A DNA stretch of 64,000 nt from Phaseolus vulgaris (GCF_000499845.2 NC_023754.2:11944037-12008036); one strand, 5' to 3'; counted from the first letter of the stretch, positions 32,965 through 45,798 are shown. Translations and numbers: made by a program. Notes: a model not told the origin generated them from the sequence alone.

Positions 32965-33590
32965 TTACTACTAGAAAAATTCATTTTAACTATCAACAAA
33001 AAAAAATGAGGGCTATAAAAAAAGAAGCCACTAGTATGGGTGAATTCTATTCAAGTTGGACACAAAATTAAATGTTATATTATGTGCACAATGGAGACCT
33101 TTAACTCACACTAAAAATTATTAAAATGATAATAAGTTAGTGTTTAGAATGAGGACACAATGTAGATGCAAAAAAAATAAAATTAAGTGACAAAATAATA
33201 TTGAGTCTAAAATGGATACACAAAGTGGATGTAAGTTAAAAATTATTAAAATAATAATAATAAGTTAGCGTCTAGAATGGGGACACAAAGTAAATGCAAT
33301 CAAAAAATAAGTTGTAGAATGATAAAGCGTCGATAATGGGAATACAAAGTGAATGCAAGTTAATTTAGCGTATTTAGGCGACACTAAGGTGACGTGGACA
33401 TTTATTGTCACCTTAGCCCACGCTAAATTATTTAATGAGAAAAAAAACATTAAAACATTTTTGTCTCACATTTTAATTTTCTCACAATTTCAATTTCTCA
33501 TTTTTGTCTCACACTTTAAAACTCATAATCTTGAAATTCCTCCTAAAAACCCTACGTCTTCTTCGTGACCATTTTGCTTTCCTTAATTTA
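32965..33590 (+). mobile_element. CACTA-like non-autonomous element, left part
   Basis: It opens with TACTACTAGAAAAAT, close to the legume CACTA terminus. Subterminal repeats follow (TTAGYGTYTAGAATGRGGACAC near 33134, 33198 and 33267, and GCGTATTTAGGCGACAC). Element 2 inserted at 33590. The sequence continues at 53187-53339, where inverted GTGTCCCCAATGGCGAC and GTGTCCCTAATGGTGAC occur. Confidence 0.55.
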
Positions 33591-34434
33591 TGTTCCTGCC
33601 GGTTGAATCGAAACGCCTTCGTACGCTTACGTCACTCTTACGTCCGGAGTCCTTGCGTTCACGTGTGCTTTTCTTGTGATGAACACCTGAAACACAAAAA
33701 ACAAAGGGCGCCCTAGCGGTCGTTTGCACTCCGACGCTCAAGTTAGTACTAGGGTTAGGAAACACCGAAACAATATAATCTTGCTACTGTGTGTGTGTTT
33801 TATGGCGCAAGAGAATCCTCTCTTGTCATGTTTGTTAACTTACTATTTATAGAATGAAACTAGGGTTTCCTGTTTACCTGAAATGGGCCTTTCTGATGGG
33901 CAGACCCAACACTATTCTTACCTTACTCTCAGGGTAACCTAGCGCGTGAGGTCCCTAACTAGAGTGCAACCTCTGATAGGATGACCACCTGGGTGCCACC
34001 TCGTGCACCTGATCTCTGGGGTCACCCGCCTCTAGGAGTGCCCTAGCTGTTCACGTGCCATGCATGCAGCTCACCCTTGAACGTGACCCTTGCAGGCCAT
34101 ATCTTTCCAGTGGCTCTATACTTTGTGTCACACCTGAACGCGTCGTCCACTCTACATGCAGGTCAATCGTGATCTAGGCTTCTCCTTTACTGATAACTGG
34201 TGTGTGATTGGGGATCCACCTCTCGTGGCCCATGTCTACTGTTTCGGTTTCCGATGTCTGACCTCTCCATATTGTTTAGTGGCAAGTCGGTACATCCTGA
34301 TGACCGATGTCTGACCACTCTTGGCTCCTTGGCGCATGTGCTTTGCGGGGTACTGGCCCGCGCTGCTCATGGGACCCGCTTACGTGGCACCAACTTACCA
34401 GTGGTCAGTCAACGCTCGGGGACCGGTCGATACG
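33591..34434 (-). repeat. Element 2, 3' LTR
   Basis: Starts TGTTCCTGCCGGTTG. It ends GATACG where the partner has TGTACA, so the last base of the CA end is mutated. The two LTRs are alike over their whole length, with scattered substitutions. Confidence 0.88.
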
Positions 34435-34997
34435 CAAGCCCCCCAGTCTCGAGTTGTAACTCGTTCAGCGAAGAGGCTAAGTCCTTGCCCTGGGTTACCT
34501 ACGTGGCTCTATGTGATATGACGTAAATACGACGCCAAAGTGACGTCTTTCTGGGCCTGTCTTATCTGTGCACACGTGTCTTTGATCAACGACTAGGGTT
34601 TAACGTCGCTTACGCTTCTTTGTTTATTTTTAAACTCTTGAAAACACACGCGTCTAATCGCTTGTTACATCATTCTCCGAAACTCTTCGATCGTTTCGCC
34701 TTCTTCCTCAAGCATTCTCGCGCTTCCTTTACGCATTTCTGCCTTCTCTTGCTATCGACAGTAGGTATGAACCCTGATTCCCATTCACACCTGTTTACTG
34801 ATTCTGGTTCTGGATAACTACCTGTGTTACTTAATCTTTGCATCAATCACCTTCTATTTCTGGGTTTCCTTTGATTCAAGAAACCCTAAGCTCTGGAAGG
34901 TGTTAATTCTTGTTATCAAAACGTCGCGTTTGCACGTTCTACCTTCGCACATTCACATGCTTTATCTCTGTATTTCTTATGAACTTTGTACGCAAGC
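34435..34997 (+). promoter_or_regulatory. PPT and aORF leader of element 2
   Basis: The minus-strand polypurine tract ACTGGGGGGCTTG lies at the LTR edge (34435-34447). The rest is the aORF leader, with a possible intron from GTATGAACC (34765) to CGCAAG (34996), just before ATG at 34998. Confidence 0.5.
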
Positions 34998-35074
34998 ATG
35001 GTTTTGAGCGAAGAAAAAAGGGCTAGGTTAACTGATATTCTCACTCGTCTTCACAGGATTTCCAGGGACATGGG
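34998..35074 (+). pseudogene. Element 2 aORF, first piece
   Basis: MVLSEEKRARLTDILTRLHR corresponds to the exon-2 opening of the other aORFs. The PF04195-like domain is absent. The SIRE-like composite interrupts it at the target duplication ATGGG (35070-35074); it resumes at 46971. Confidence 0.7.
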
Positions 35075-35775
35075 TGTTAGAATGATTGGCTTTAAACTAG
35101 AGGGGGGTGAATGGTTTAAAAAAGGTTTTCACAAACTTTTTTGGATAGAATGAAAATACTTCGTAAGAAACCAGATTTAGGAATTTAGTTTGCCAAGAAC
35201 AAAGCTCAAAACAGAAAATCAACAGAAAAACAATCGGTTGTTTCGCAAAAACAATCGGTTGTTTTTACCAACATATAACAACAAATGAAATTAAAGAGTT
35301 TAAGGAAGAGAGAAATGCACAAATAGTTTATACTGGTTCACTCTTAACCCAAGAGCTACATCCAGTTTCCCATAAACCACTGGGGAATCCACTAGGTAAT
35401 CAAATCTAGATTACATACACACACCACCAAAGAAGTGACCTTGATCCCCTTAAGACACACTTCCTTTGGCTCTGCACATACACCACCAAGAATGTTGATC
35501 TTGACAACCTCAAGAGCACACAACCCTTCTTGGCTTTATAACACCAGAATGTTCACAAATTACAGAACGAATTACACTGTTACAGAATCAACTGAAATTA
35601 ATACAGAGTAATCCTATTGCACTTCTCTCTTGAATAACCAAAGCTTAAAGTTAAAAACTCAAATGCTTGAAAAAACTCTTTGAAAAACTCAAATCTGTCT
35701 TTTTGTCTTGTTGATTGTTATAAAACATTAACAAACTATTTATTGTGTTCAAATCTTGGTCAAAGAATTTAAAGC
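35075..35775 (-). repeat. Chimeric, truncated SIRE-like LTR
   Basis: The first part matches the LTR at 45859 (GGATAGAATGAAAATACTTCG), not the LTR at 39907. Compared with 41006-41714, about 480 bp are missing after AAAGCAGAAGC. The sequence jumps to CAGTTCCTGC inside the internal region, with a short overlap at the joint. Confidence 0.75.
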
Positions 35776-36135
35776 AGAAGCAGTTCCTGCAAGACAAAGT
35801 TTAAGCAATGCACAATATCTCTGATATAGGGTTAGAGAAAAAAACAGAAACAGTATATCAACAGTATAAAAACCAGCAGAAATAAGGTTTACTTAAACAC
35901 TCTTAAACCACATAGACTTTGCAGAAATAAAAGATAATGAAAGACAACACAACACAAATCTCCCCTTATTTGTCTTCACAAATAGACAAAAAGAAGAGAT
36001 AGAAAGATAATTGTTCCAAATCATGCAGAAAATTTAAAACAAAAGAAATTAAACTGATACAAGACCAAAAACAATCGGTTGTTTCGTGAATTCAACCGGT
36101 TGTTTTTCCTTTAATCATCTTTGCCATACTGAAGT

Positions 36136-37449
36136 TCAAAAAATTTGATTCTGAACAGCTTCTATCTGTTCATCCAAGGTCATGAATCGTGTATCCATGT
36201 TGTTGAACCTGTTGTCTATACTCTGAAAGTTGCTTACATACAAAACATGAAGATTTCTTTGATTCTCGGCAAATCCATCTAGCCTATTTACCATGTATCT
36301 TTCAAAAGAAGACATGGATGGCATTTCATCTCCTTGATTTCCTGCACTGGTTCCAACACCTACATTGGTTTCAGGTTGCTCTTGATGGTGAAAATCCATG
36401 TCAGCAGTTTGATCTTCCTCATCAAAAGCAGCAGCTGCAGCACTAGATGAAGCACCATGATCACCATCTTTGCTCACCCATTTCCCACTTATTTTGGTGA
36501 ATCCCATCTTGCTAAGAGAGCCATTGTTCATCTCTTGTGTTGACTTGACCAGCTCAGATGTATCATCCTTAAGATTCACTTCAAAATAAAGCAAGAATTT
36601 AGAGATTAAAATAACATAGGGATAGTGATAATCATTTAACCTCATGGCTTTTTGCATGTGTTCTTTGATGATGTGGATCCAGTTGATTTTGATCTTCTTT
36701 ATGATGCAGTAGATGTATACTAGGTCTTCTTCTATTAGGACATAATGATTGCTCCCCCTTGGAGTAAGAATCCAAGTTACAATAAGAGCAATCACCCTTT
36801 CATCTAGCTTTAAGCCTCCAACCGAACAAGTTTTCACTTGGGCATTTTGATTCTTCAAGCAACTCTTGTAGTATTGGACTTTGCTGATATCCTCCACTAC
36901 TCCAAAATTTCCCTTGTTGATTCTCAGGCCAGCATATTTCAGACCTGCAACAGCAATCCACACATCATAAGTGATCTCCATGTCAACTCCCTTCACATGA
37001 GAAACAAGGTTGTTTCCCTCAAACTTGAGGTTGGTGTAAAACACCTGAATCAAATCAGGGTAAATGTTCCTCTTCTTCTCCAAGAACCTTCTTAGAGATT
37101 GATCTTTGAGTAGCTTCCTCACATTATCTAGCTTTTGGCTTTTCAACCAATCAAAGGAAACAACTTTGGGGTTGTTGATCACCTTTGTGCTAGTTTCAAA
37201 CCTATACCTTTCAATGAGCTCATTGTCTCCAGAAAACCAGCCCTTTAATCTCCCTCCAGACCTCACTGCTCTAGTTTTGACCCTCTTTGATGTAGGAGGA
37301 TTTGATTCCATGACAGCAGAAAAAAAGGGCCAAGAAGACTCACACAAGGACAACAAGAGTTGTTGCAAGAGATGACTCAATTGGTTGTTCTTGTGAGAGT
37401 GAACAACTGCAACAAAATTTAAAGCAACACAGAGCCAAATTGCATTCAA
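36136..37449 (-). CDS. Plant transposon-type ORF (PF20167-like), copy A
   Basis: An open frame in the place where an autonomous element would have pol or an extra 3' ORF. By homology with copy B the protein probably starts at MESNPPTSKRVKTRAVRSG (37311); the upstream frame is leader. It reads FDWLKSQKLDNVRKLLKDQ, RNIYPDLIQVFYTNLKFEG, MEITYDVWIAVAGLKYAG and ILTPRGSNHYVLIEEDLVY. This resembles the 'putative plant transposon protein' family (PF20167). The C-terminus is acidic and then repeats short heptads (YMVNRLDGFAENQRNLH). It is about 75-80% like copy B and has no stop, so it may have been maintained. Function unknown. Confidence 0.7.
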   Translation of the reverse strand: MNAIWLCVALNFVAVVHSHKNNQLSHLLQQLLLSLCESSWPFFSAVMESNPPTSKRVKTRAVRSGGRLKGWFSGDNELIERYRFETSTKVINNPKVVSFDWLKSQKLDNVRKLLKDQSLRRFLEKKRNIYPDLIQVFYTNLKFEGNNLVSHVKGVDMEITYDVWIAVAGLKYAGLRINKGNFGVVEDISKVQYYKSCLKNQNAQVKTCSVGGLKLDERVIALIVTWILTPRGSNHYVLIEEDLVYIYCIIKKIKINWIHIIKEHMQKAMRLNDYHYPYVILISKFLLYFEVNLKDDTSELVKSTQEMNNGSLSKMGFTKISGKWVSKDGDHGASSSAAAAAFDEEDQTADMDFHHQEQPETNVGVGTSAGNQGDEMPSMSSFERYMVNRLDGFAENQRNLHVLYVSNFQSIDNRFNNMDTRFMTLDEQIEAVQNQIF

Positions 37450-38279
37450 TGATGTGAGTGGGTTTCAATTTTTCAGAGAGAAAAGACTTGACCAAGACCT
37501 GTACAGAAAACGTCAGAAAAAGCAGAAAATCACATGGTCATCACATGTGATCTTTGACTAGTCATAAAAGCTCTTAAATTTTCAAGATTTTGGAATATAT
37601 TCCTTTATGACATGTTGTAACTTCCTTCAGAACATAATCAGGCTTTCAACACAGCTTTATTGTCCCATATCCTTTCATAATTAATATATGCAACAGACAA
37701 AAACTAAAAAGAAATTAAATCCATTCTTTCACAGTGCTGTCAGATACAAAACAATCGGTTATTTCGAGAAAACAATCGATTGTTTTTCTGCAGTAGTAAA
37801 GCAGATTTTGGATTTTTAATCATTGAGCAGAAAGGATTCAAAACAGATATATTTGACCATTTTAAAAGAGATATTTAAGCATGAATATGAATTTAAGAAG
37901 GAATTAAAGATAGAGATAAGGAAGGTCTTATCCTTTATGATGTTCCTTTAATGAGTCATATGCCTTTTGATCAAGAAGCCTCTTTTGACTATTGAGAGCC
38001 TTGGACTGATACATAACATTGATTCAGCTTCAATGTTAGTCATTTTCTTCCAAGAATCTGATCAGATGACTCAATTCATCATATTACTCTAGATTCCTTG
38101 CATAAACATGAATTCAAGCAACAAGGTTTGGTCCCCTTACAAATGTGGGTCCATTTGGTTTACTTTTATCATTTGAAACCTCACAACCTTTAGGAATCCA
38201 TTTCATAAAGCCTTTGGGAACAAAAAATTTCCTTATTTTGCAGAATCTAGGAGAATGGCCTTTCTTTATGCAATAAAAT
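37450..38279. other. Spacer between ORF and gag, copy A
   Basis: Non-coding apart from the gag tail, with one paired AACAAYCGRTTGTT motif at 37748-37785. Confidence 0.5.
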
Positions 38280-39845
38280 CATGTAACAACCGATTGTTTC
38301 GACTTAACAATCGGTTGTTTTACTGGCTATTTTGAAAAGCTTTTTGAAAACTTATCTTGCTTGTTTTGTGGATTAAAACCTAATCCAGCTCTTCCAAAAA
38401 TACAGTTTTAAGATGCCAAGACATTCTCATAGTCGGATTTTCCTTTTGAAAGCTTACCCACAATACTTACAAGATAATGCACTTTCCTTTCAAGATTTTC
38501 ACAATTTTCGGAAATGAGAGTGTCACACTTGCAGAAAGAGTTTTCGCAATGTGTTTCAAGATTTTCAAAATCCCTTTTTGATTTTTCCAGTTCTTCTTCA
38601 AGTGCTTTAACTCTATTTTCAAGGCAGCTGTTAAGATCTTTCAATCGGTTGTTTGAAAGAACCAATCGATTAGATTCATCATGTGTTTCTTGAAAAGCTT
38701 CAAGCAATTCACTATAATTTTCTTCATTTAAAGAAGCACATGAACTTACTTCACTTGAGTTGCTTGACTCATCATCTCCTTCAGCAATCAAGCATATGTT
38801 TGCCTTTTCTTCTTCACTTGATGATGAACTTGATTAGGAGACTTCATTCTCATCCCAAGCTATGTAGGCCCTTTTTTACTTTCCCTTCTTTTCTCTGTAG
38901 CTTGACTTCTTCTCCTTGCTTTCTTTATTTGGGCAATCTGCCTTTATGTGCCCTTGCTCACCACAACCAAAACAAGTATAGTTATTGGAATTAAAATCTT
39001 TGGATTTTTTGTTTCCATACCTTTCTTTGTTGGTGTCTTTGTTGCGGTTCCTTTTCTAGAATTTGCTAAACTTTCTAGATAGCAAACTAAGGTTCTCTTC
39101 ATCACTTTCATCATTGGATTCTTGCTTGCTTTTGTGCTTGACAGCTTTTAAGGCTATGCTTCTTACATGCTTATCTTCACTTTCTTGAACATTGAGTCTA
39201 TTCATTTCTAACTCATGTTCCCTAAGCTTGCCAAACAAAGAAGCCATACTCAATGATGTTAGATCTTTAGATTCATATATAACAGTTACCTTAGGTTGCC
39301 AAGACCTATCAAGACATTTGAGGATCTTGATGTTTAGCTCTTCTTTTTCAAAGGTTTTCTCAAGGCTCATGAGGTGATTAATGATATGCGTGAACCTTTT
39401 TTTAACTTCAACAATTGTCTCACCCTTGAGCATTCTGAACATTTCATACTCTTGGATTAGAGTATGCTTTCTAGCTCTTTTCACCTCATTAGTACCTTCA
39501 TGAGTTACCTCCAAGGTGTCCCACATTTCCTTTGCTGATTTGCATTGAGACCCTGAAAAATTCATCTAAATTCAAGGTAGAAGTTATTATGTTTTAAGCA
39601 ATGCAATCAAACTTGGCCTTCTTGCTTTCATAATCAGTCCATTGAGACCAAGGTTTTTCAATGGAAGATCCATCTTTTTCAAATTTTGGAACAAAGGGGC
39701 CATTTTCAATTGCATCCCAAATACCTTTGTCAAGTGATTCTACAAAGATTTTCATTCTGACTTTCCAAAATTGGTAGTTCAAAGCACAAAACAGAGGTGG
39801 TCTATTGATTGAAGCACCTTCCCCAAAAGGTAGTCTATCAGCCAT
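38100..39845 (-). pseudogene. SIRE-like gag, copy A
   Basis: Starts at 39845, MADRLPFGEGASINRPPLFC, with NYQFWKVRMKIFVESLDKG (UBN2 type). A frameshift near 39590 follows, then EVTHEGTNEVKRARKHTLIQ, ILKCLDRSWQPKVT and an intact knuckle CFGCGEQGHIKADC. A Ser/Glu-rich stretch and a coiled coil come next. Further on are a second knuckle-like FYCIKKGHSPRFC (first Cys lost), KFFVPKGFMKWIPKGCE and GPTFVRGPNL, the usual end of SIRE gag. In-frame stops lie near 39056, 38880, 38835 and 38400. Confidence 0.85.
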
Positions 39846-39891
39846 ATAAAAATAGTTTTAGGATCACACTTGAATAAATTTCAAGAACCAA

Positions 39892-39906
39892 GCTCTTGAT
39901 GCCAAT
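39892..39906 (-). promoter_or_regulatory. Primer binding site, copy A (degenerate)
   Basis: It reads ATTGGCATCAAGAGC on minus, a mutated form of the methionine-tRNA site TGGTATCAGAGC. Confidence 0.65.
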
Positions 39907-41005
39907 TGTAAGAATGTATGGCTTTAAACTAGAGGGGGTGAATGGTTTAAAAAGGGTTTTCGCAAAAATTTAAGTCTAGAATGAAATCACTTTGAGAAAA
40001 CTTGATTAAGAAATCAGTTTGCCAAAAACACAAAGCAAATTAGCACAACACCAGAAAAACAATTGGTTGTTTCATAGAAACAATCAGTTGTTTATACCAG
40101 TTCACAAATATAAATTGAAATTAAAGAGTTCAAGGGATAAAGAGAATGCACACAGAGGTTTATATTGGTTCACTCTTAAACCAAGAGCTACATCCAGTAT
40201 TCCCAGAAACCACTGGGGAATCCACTAAGCAATCAACCCTAGATTACTTACAACACCACCAAAGAAGTGACCTTGATCCCCTCAAGACACACAATTCCTT
40301 TGGCTCAGGACAAACACCATTAAGAATGCTGATCTTGACAACCTCAAGAACACACAACACTTCTCAGCTTCACACACAGAGTTTCTTCAAAGTACAAAAG
40401 GATTACACTTGTTACAGAAAGATCTTAAATCAATACAAGATGAAAATCCTATTCCACACTCTCTTGATCCAAGCAAACTCAAAGCAAACTCCAACTCTTC
40501 AAGAGAAAAATCAGTGAAAAACTCAAATATGGTTTTTTTTATTAAATCTCAGTTCTTGTTTGTTACATAAACTAAGCAAACTATTTATTGCATTCAAAGA
40601 CTGGTCAAAGCATTTAAAACTAGAGCGTAATCAGTTATAAAATCATTTAATGCTCAGTCAAAGCACAAAATAGTTTTCTGTTATGGTCCCAAAACAAACA
40701 ATCGGTTGTTTGGGTTTGACAGCAAGTCAACCATCAAAAACAGTTTCCAACCTTTCTAAGAACACATAAGTATAAAACAATCGGTTTTGAAACAACCGAT
40801 TGTTTTTCACTTAGTTTGAAAAACACTTTTCAATTCAAAGGTTTGAGAATGCTTAACATTTGGATTCAATCAATAGTTGATTTAACACAGATAATCTACC
40901 CCAGATCCTATCTTAAGACAACTCAGCAACAACAAGCACATCTAGCCTTCCATCAAACTTCAAAGGGTTTGGATTCTGCAAAGCTTGAACACACTTGATT
41001 CAACA
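39907..41005 (-). repeat. 5' LTR of copy A
   Basis: TGTAAGAATG to GATTCAACA. It differs from the copy B LTRs in its first 100 bp. It carries a perfect inverted pair, AAACAATCGGTT/AACCGATTGTTT, at 40777-40810. Confidence 0.8.
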
Positions 41006-41714
41006 CATACACCACCAAGAATGTTGATCTTGACAACCTCAAGAGCACACAACCCTTCTTGGCTTTATAACACCAGAATGTTCACAAATTACAGAACGAA
41101 TTACACTATTATAGAATCAACTGAAATCAATACAGAGTAATCCTAGTCCACTTCTCTCTTGAATAACCAAAGCTTAAAGTTCAAAACTTAAATGCTTGAA
41201 AAAACTCTTTGAAAAACTCAAATCTGTTTTTCTGTCTTGTTGTTTGTTATAAAACATTAACAAACTATTTATTGTGTTCAAATCTTGGTCAAAGCATTTA
41301 AAGCATAAGCGTATTCAGTTATGAAATCAATTAAAGCTCTTTTAACAACCAAAACTGTTTTTCTGTTAGGATTCTAAACAAACAATCGGTTGAAATAGCA
41401 AATCAATCGGCTGTTTGGTTTTGACAGCAAGTCAACCATCCAAAACAGTTTTCAAACTTTTTCAAAAACACCTAAGTATAAAACAATCGGTTGTTTCGAC
41501 AAAACAACAGGTTGTTTTTCACTTAGTTTGAAAAACACTTTAATCTTAAAATATTTGAAAATACTTAAGCTTTAGATTCAACAAAGAGTGGATTACAAAT
41601 ATAATCTACCCAAGATCCTATTCTAAAGCACACCAGCAACAACAAGCACCTCTAGCCTTTCATCAAACACAAAGGATTTGGATTCTTCAAAGCTTGAACA
41701 CACTTGATTCAACA
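41006..41714 (-). repeat. 3' LTR of copy B, lacking its start
   Basis: It begins in mid-LTR (CATACACCACCAAGAATG, equivalent to about 35475) and runs to GATTCAACA. The missing start is at 35075, which supports insertion of copy A into this LTR. Confidence 0.75.
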
Positions 41715-42136
41715 ATCTCCCCCTATTTGATGAAGACAAATCCCTGGTTGCTTGTGTTGGATTTGATTGAATATGAAACAGTTCCTGCAAAAAAAATTTT
41801 AAGCTGTACACAAACTATGGAAGTAGGTTAGAGCAGTAACACAAAACTTATGTTTTGCTTAACCCAATACAGCAGCCAAAACCAACAAAAATATAACAAT
41901 ATTATCAGCAGCAAAAGCAGTAGAACAAAATCACTTAAACAAAAAAAGAGTTTTGCAGAGAAATATAAAACAACACAGCATAAAATCTCCCCCTATTTGT
42001 CTTCACAAATAGACTATAAGAAGAGATAAACCATAAATTGTTCCAGTTAAGACAAAATTAAAAAAACAGAAGCACTTAAACTGATACAGGGCCAAAACAA
42101 TCAGTTGTTTCGAGCATTCAACCGGTTGTTTTTCCT

Positions 42137-43282
42137 TCATTCATCCTTGCCATACTGAAGTTCAAAGATCTGGTTCTGAACAACTTCAATCTGTTCATCC
42201 AGGGTCATAAAACGAGTATCCATGCTTTGGAATCTGTTGTCAATGCTCTGGAAATTGGTCCCACAAAGATCATGGAGATTTCTTTGATTTTCAGCAAAAC
42301 CACCAAGCCTATTCACCATGTATCTTTCAAAAGAAGACATAGAAGGCATCTCATCTCCTTGATGTCCTACACTTGTTTCAGCTTCAAAGGTAGTTGCAGG
42401 ATGATCTTCATTGTGAATATCCATATCAGCAGCTTGATCTTCTTCATCAAAATCAACAGCTGCAACACTTGATGAACCACCATGATCACCATATTTGCTC
42501 ACCCATTTTCCATTTATTTTTGTGAATGCCATCTTGCTTAGAGAGCCATTGTTCATTTCTTGTGTTGATTTAACCAACTCAGAGGTCTCATCTTCAAGAT
42601 TCACTTCAAAATAGAGCAAGAATTTAGAGATTAAAACAGCATAGGGATAGTGGTAGTCACTTAACCTCATGGATTTTTGCATATGTTCTTTGATGATATA
42701 AATCCAGTTGATCTTGATCTTCTTCATGATGTAGTAGATGTATACAAGGTCTTCTTCTGTTAAGACATAATGGTTGCTCCCTCTTGGAGTTAGAATCCAA
42801 GTAACAATAAGAGCAAACACCCTTTCATCCAACTTCAAGCCTCCAACAGAACAAGATCTCACTTGGGCTTGTTGATTCTTCAAGCAACTCTTGTAGTATT
42901 GGACTTTGTTGAAATCCTCCACTACTCCAAGATTTCCCTTGTTGATCCTTAGACCAACATACTTTAAACCCGTTACTGCAGCCCACACATCATGGGTAAG
43001 GTTGGTGTGGAATACCCAAATTAAATCAAGGTATATGTTTCCCTTCATCTCCAAGAATCCTCTCAACAACTGATCTTTTAGAAGCTTTCTCACATTGTCA
43101 AGCTTTTGACTTTTCAGCCAATCAAAGGAGACAACTTTTGGGTTGTTGGTCACCTTTGTGCTTGTTTCAAAACGATATCTCTCAATGAGCTCATTATCCC
43201 CTGAAAACCAGCCCTCAAGTCTCCCTTCAGACCTCACAGCTCTTGTTTTAATCCTCTTTGATGTAGGAGGAGTGGACTCCAT
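42137..43282 (-). CDS. Plant transposon-type ORF (PF20167-like), copy B
   Basis: A 381-residue open frame starting MESTPPTSKRIKTRAVRSEG. It has the same order as copy A: a DNVRKLLKDQ segment, RGFLEMKGNIYLDLIWVFH, LKYVGLRINKGNLGVVEDF and ILTPRGSNHYVLTEEDLVYI. The C-terminus is acidic and ends in short heptads. Against copy A, about 15 residues are deleted around FHTNLTHDVW without loss of frame. Two open copies in elements whose gag is broken suggest either recent loss of gag or selection on this ORF. Confidence 0.7.
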   Translation of the reverse strand: MESTPPTSKRIKTRAVRSEGRLEGWFSGDNELIERYRFETSTKVTNNPKVVSFDWLKSQKLDNVRKLLKDQLLRGFLEMKGNIYLDLIWVFHTNLTHDVWAAVTGLKYVGLRINKGNLGVVEDFNKVQYYKSCLKNQQAQVRSCSVGGLKLDERVFALIVTWILTPRGSNHYVLTEEDLVYIYYIMKKIKINWIYIIKEHMQKSMRLSDYHYPYAVLISKFLLYFEVNLEDETSELVKSTQEMNNGSLSKMAFTKINGKWVSKYGDHGGSSSVAAVDFDEEDQAADMDIHNEDHPATTFEAETSVGHQGDEMPSMSSFERYMVNRLGGFAENQRNLHDLCGTNFQSIDNRFQSMDTRFMTLDEQIEVVQNQIFELQYGKDE

Positions 43283-44089
43283 GATATCAGAAAAAGAGGC
43301 AAAAAGGTCTCACACAAAGAGAGCAAGAGATGGCTCAATTGATTGTTCTTGTGAGAGAGAACAACTGCACCAGAATTTAAAGAGATACTGAACCTTACTG
43401 CATTCAATTGATGTGAGTGGGTTTTAGTCTTCAAAGAGAAAATACTTGACCAAGACCTGCACAGAAAACGTCAGAAAAAGCAGAAAACCACATGGTCATC
43501 ACATGTGATCTTTGACTAGTCATAAAAGCTCTTGAATTTTCAAAATTTTGGAATATATTCCTTTTTGACATGTTGTAACTTCCTCGAGAACATAATCAGG
43601 CTTTCAACACAGCTTTATTGACTCAGGATCCTTTCATAATTGAGATCTGCCACAAACAGAATTCAAAAAGAAATTAAATCCATTCTTTCACAGTGTTGCT
43701 AGAGAGGAAACAACCGGTTGTTTCGAGGAAACAATCAACTGTTTTTCTACAACATGTTGGCAGATTGTGATTTTCAACCATATGTTTAGAAAGGTTCAAG
43801 ACAAAAGTGAATGCTCATATTTAAAACAAAATTAAACATGTAATAGTCATTAAAATCAAACACAGAAGTAAGGAAGGTCTTATCCTTTTGTAAGTTTCTT
43901 CAATGAGTCTTTTGTTTGTGATCAAGAAGCCTCTTTTGACTTTTGAAAAGACTTGAACTGGTACACATCACTATTTCAGTTCCAGTTTTAATCTTTTCCC
44001 TTCAAGAACTTGATCAAATGACTCAGAGCCTCATTTTCTTCTAGATTTCCTGCATAAAAAGGAATTCAAGCAGGAAGGTTTGGTCCCCT
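43283..44089. other. Spacer between ORF and gag, copy B
   Basis: Non-coding. It carries a paired motif at 43708-43745. Confidence 0.5.
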
Positions 44090-45798
44090 TACAAATGTGG
44101 GTCCATTTGATTTGTTTTTATCATTTGAAACCTCACAACCTTTGGGAATCCATTTCATAAAACCTCTGGGAACAGAATATTTCCTTATTTTGCAGAATAT
44201 GACAAAATGGCATCTCTTCATGCAATAAAAGCATGTAATAACTGGTTGTTTTGACTTAACAATCAGTTGTTTTACTGGCAGTTTTGAAAATTTCTTTGAA
44301 AAATTATCTTGCTTGTTCTGTGGATTAAAACCTAATCCAACTCTTCAAAAACACAATTTTGAGATGCCAAGACATTCTCGAAGTTGGATTTTCCTACTGA
44401 AAGCTTAGCCACAGTACTAACAAGATAATGTACTTTCTTTTCAAGATTTTCACAATTTTCATAAATGAAAGTGTCACACTTGCAAGCAGAGTTTTTGCAA
44501 TGATTTTCTAGTTTTTCAAAATCACTTTTTGATTTTTCCAGCTCTTCTTCAAGTGCCTTAACCCTCTTTTCAAGCTAGTTGTTAAGCCCTTTCAAATGGT
44601 TGTTTGAGAGTACCAATCGGTTAGCTTCTTTATGTGTTTCTTGAAAAGCTTCAAGCAATTTACTATAATTTTCAGCATTTAGGGAAGCACATGAACTTAC
44701 ATCACTTGAGCTACATGACTCATGATCTCCTTCTACAATCAAGCATATATTTGCTTTTTCTTCTTCACTTGATGATGAGCTTGATGAGGAGACTTCATTC
44801 TCATCCCAAGATATGTATGCTCTTCTTGACTTTCCCTTTCTCTCCTCGTGGCTTGATTTCTTTTCATTGCTTTCTTTGTTTGGGCAATCTGCTTTAATGT
44901 GCTCTTGTTCACCATAACCAAAGCAAGTATAGTTGTTAGAATTGAAATCACTAGTTTTCTTGTTGCCATACCTTTCTTTGTTGGCTTCTTTGTTACGATT
45001 TCTCTTCAAAAATCTACTAAACTTCTTCGACAACGAACTAAGGTCTTCTTCTTCACTTTCATCACTTGATTCTTGCTTACTTTTCTGCTTGGCAGCTTTC
45101 AAGGCAATGCTTCTAACATGCTTGTCTTCACTTTCTTGAACATTGAGTCTATTCATTTCTAACTCATGTTCTCTAAGCTTACCAAATAAAGAAGTCGTTG
45201 TCAATGATGTCAAATCTTTTGATTCAGAAATTGTTGTCACCTTTGGTTGCCATGATCTATCAAGACACTTGAGGATCTTGATGTTTAACTCTTCTTTATC
45301 AAAGGTTTTCCCAAGGCTCATAAGGTGGTTGATGATGTGGGTGAACCTTTGTTGTACTTCAGTGATTGACTCACCTTTAAGCATTCTAAACATTTGATAT
45401 TCCTGAATTAGAATATGCTTTCTAGCTCTCTTCACATCATTGGTTCCTTCATAAGTAACCTCCAAAGTGTCCCACATCTCCTTGGCCTAAGAGCATTGAG
45501 AAATCATGAAAAATTCATCCGAATTCAAGGCAGATGTTATGATGTTCTTAGCAACACAATCAAATTTGGCCTTCTTGTTTTCAGAATCAGTCCATTGAGA
45601 CCAAGTTTTTTCAATGGAAGATCCATCTTTTTCAAATTTTGGAATAAAGGGGCCATTTTCAATTGCATCCCAAATTCCCTTGTCAAGAGATTCAACAAAG
45701 ATTTTCATTGTAACTTTCCAGAATTGGTAATTCAAACCACAGAAGAGAGGTGGTCTCTTTATTGATGCACCATCTCCAGAAGGAAGTTTATCAGCCAT
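44090..45798 (-). pseudogene. SIRE-like gag, copy B
   Basis: The protein starts at 45798, MADKLPSGDGASIKRPPLFC. A TAG near 45488 separates it from KEMWDTLEVTYEG. The knuckle is mutated (CFGYGEQEHIKADC, second Cys to Tyr). A Lys/Glu/Ser-rich part and a coiled coil follow, then stops near 44575 and beyond. It is a near twin of copy A. Confidence 0.85.

Noticed and set aside
36838..37375. Plus-strand ORFs opposite the PF20167-like ORF
   Set aside because: Shadows of the minus-strand ORF without recognisable motifs.
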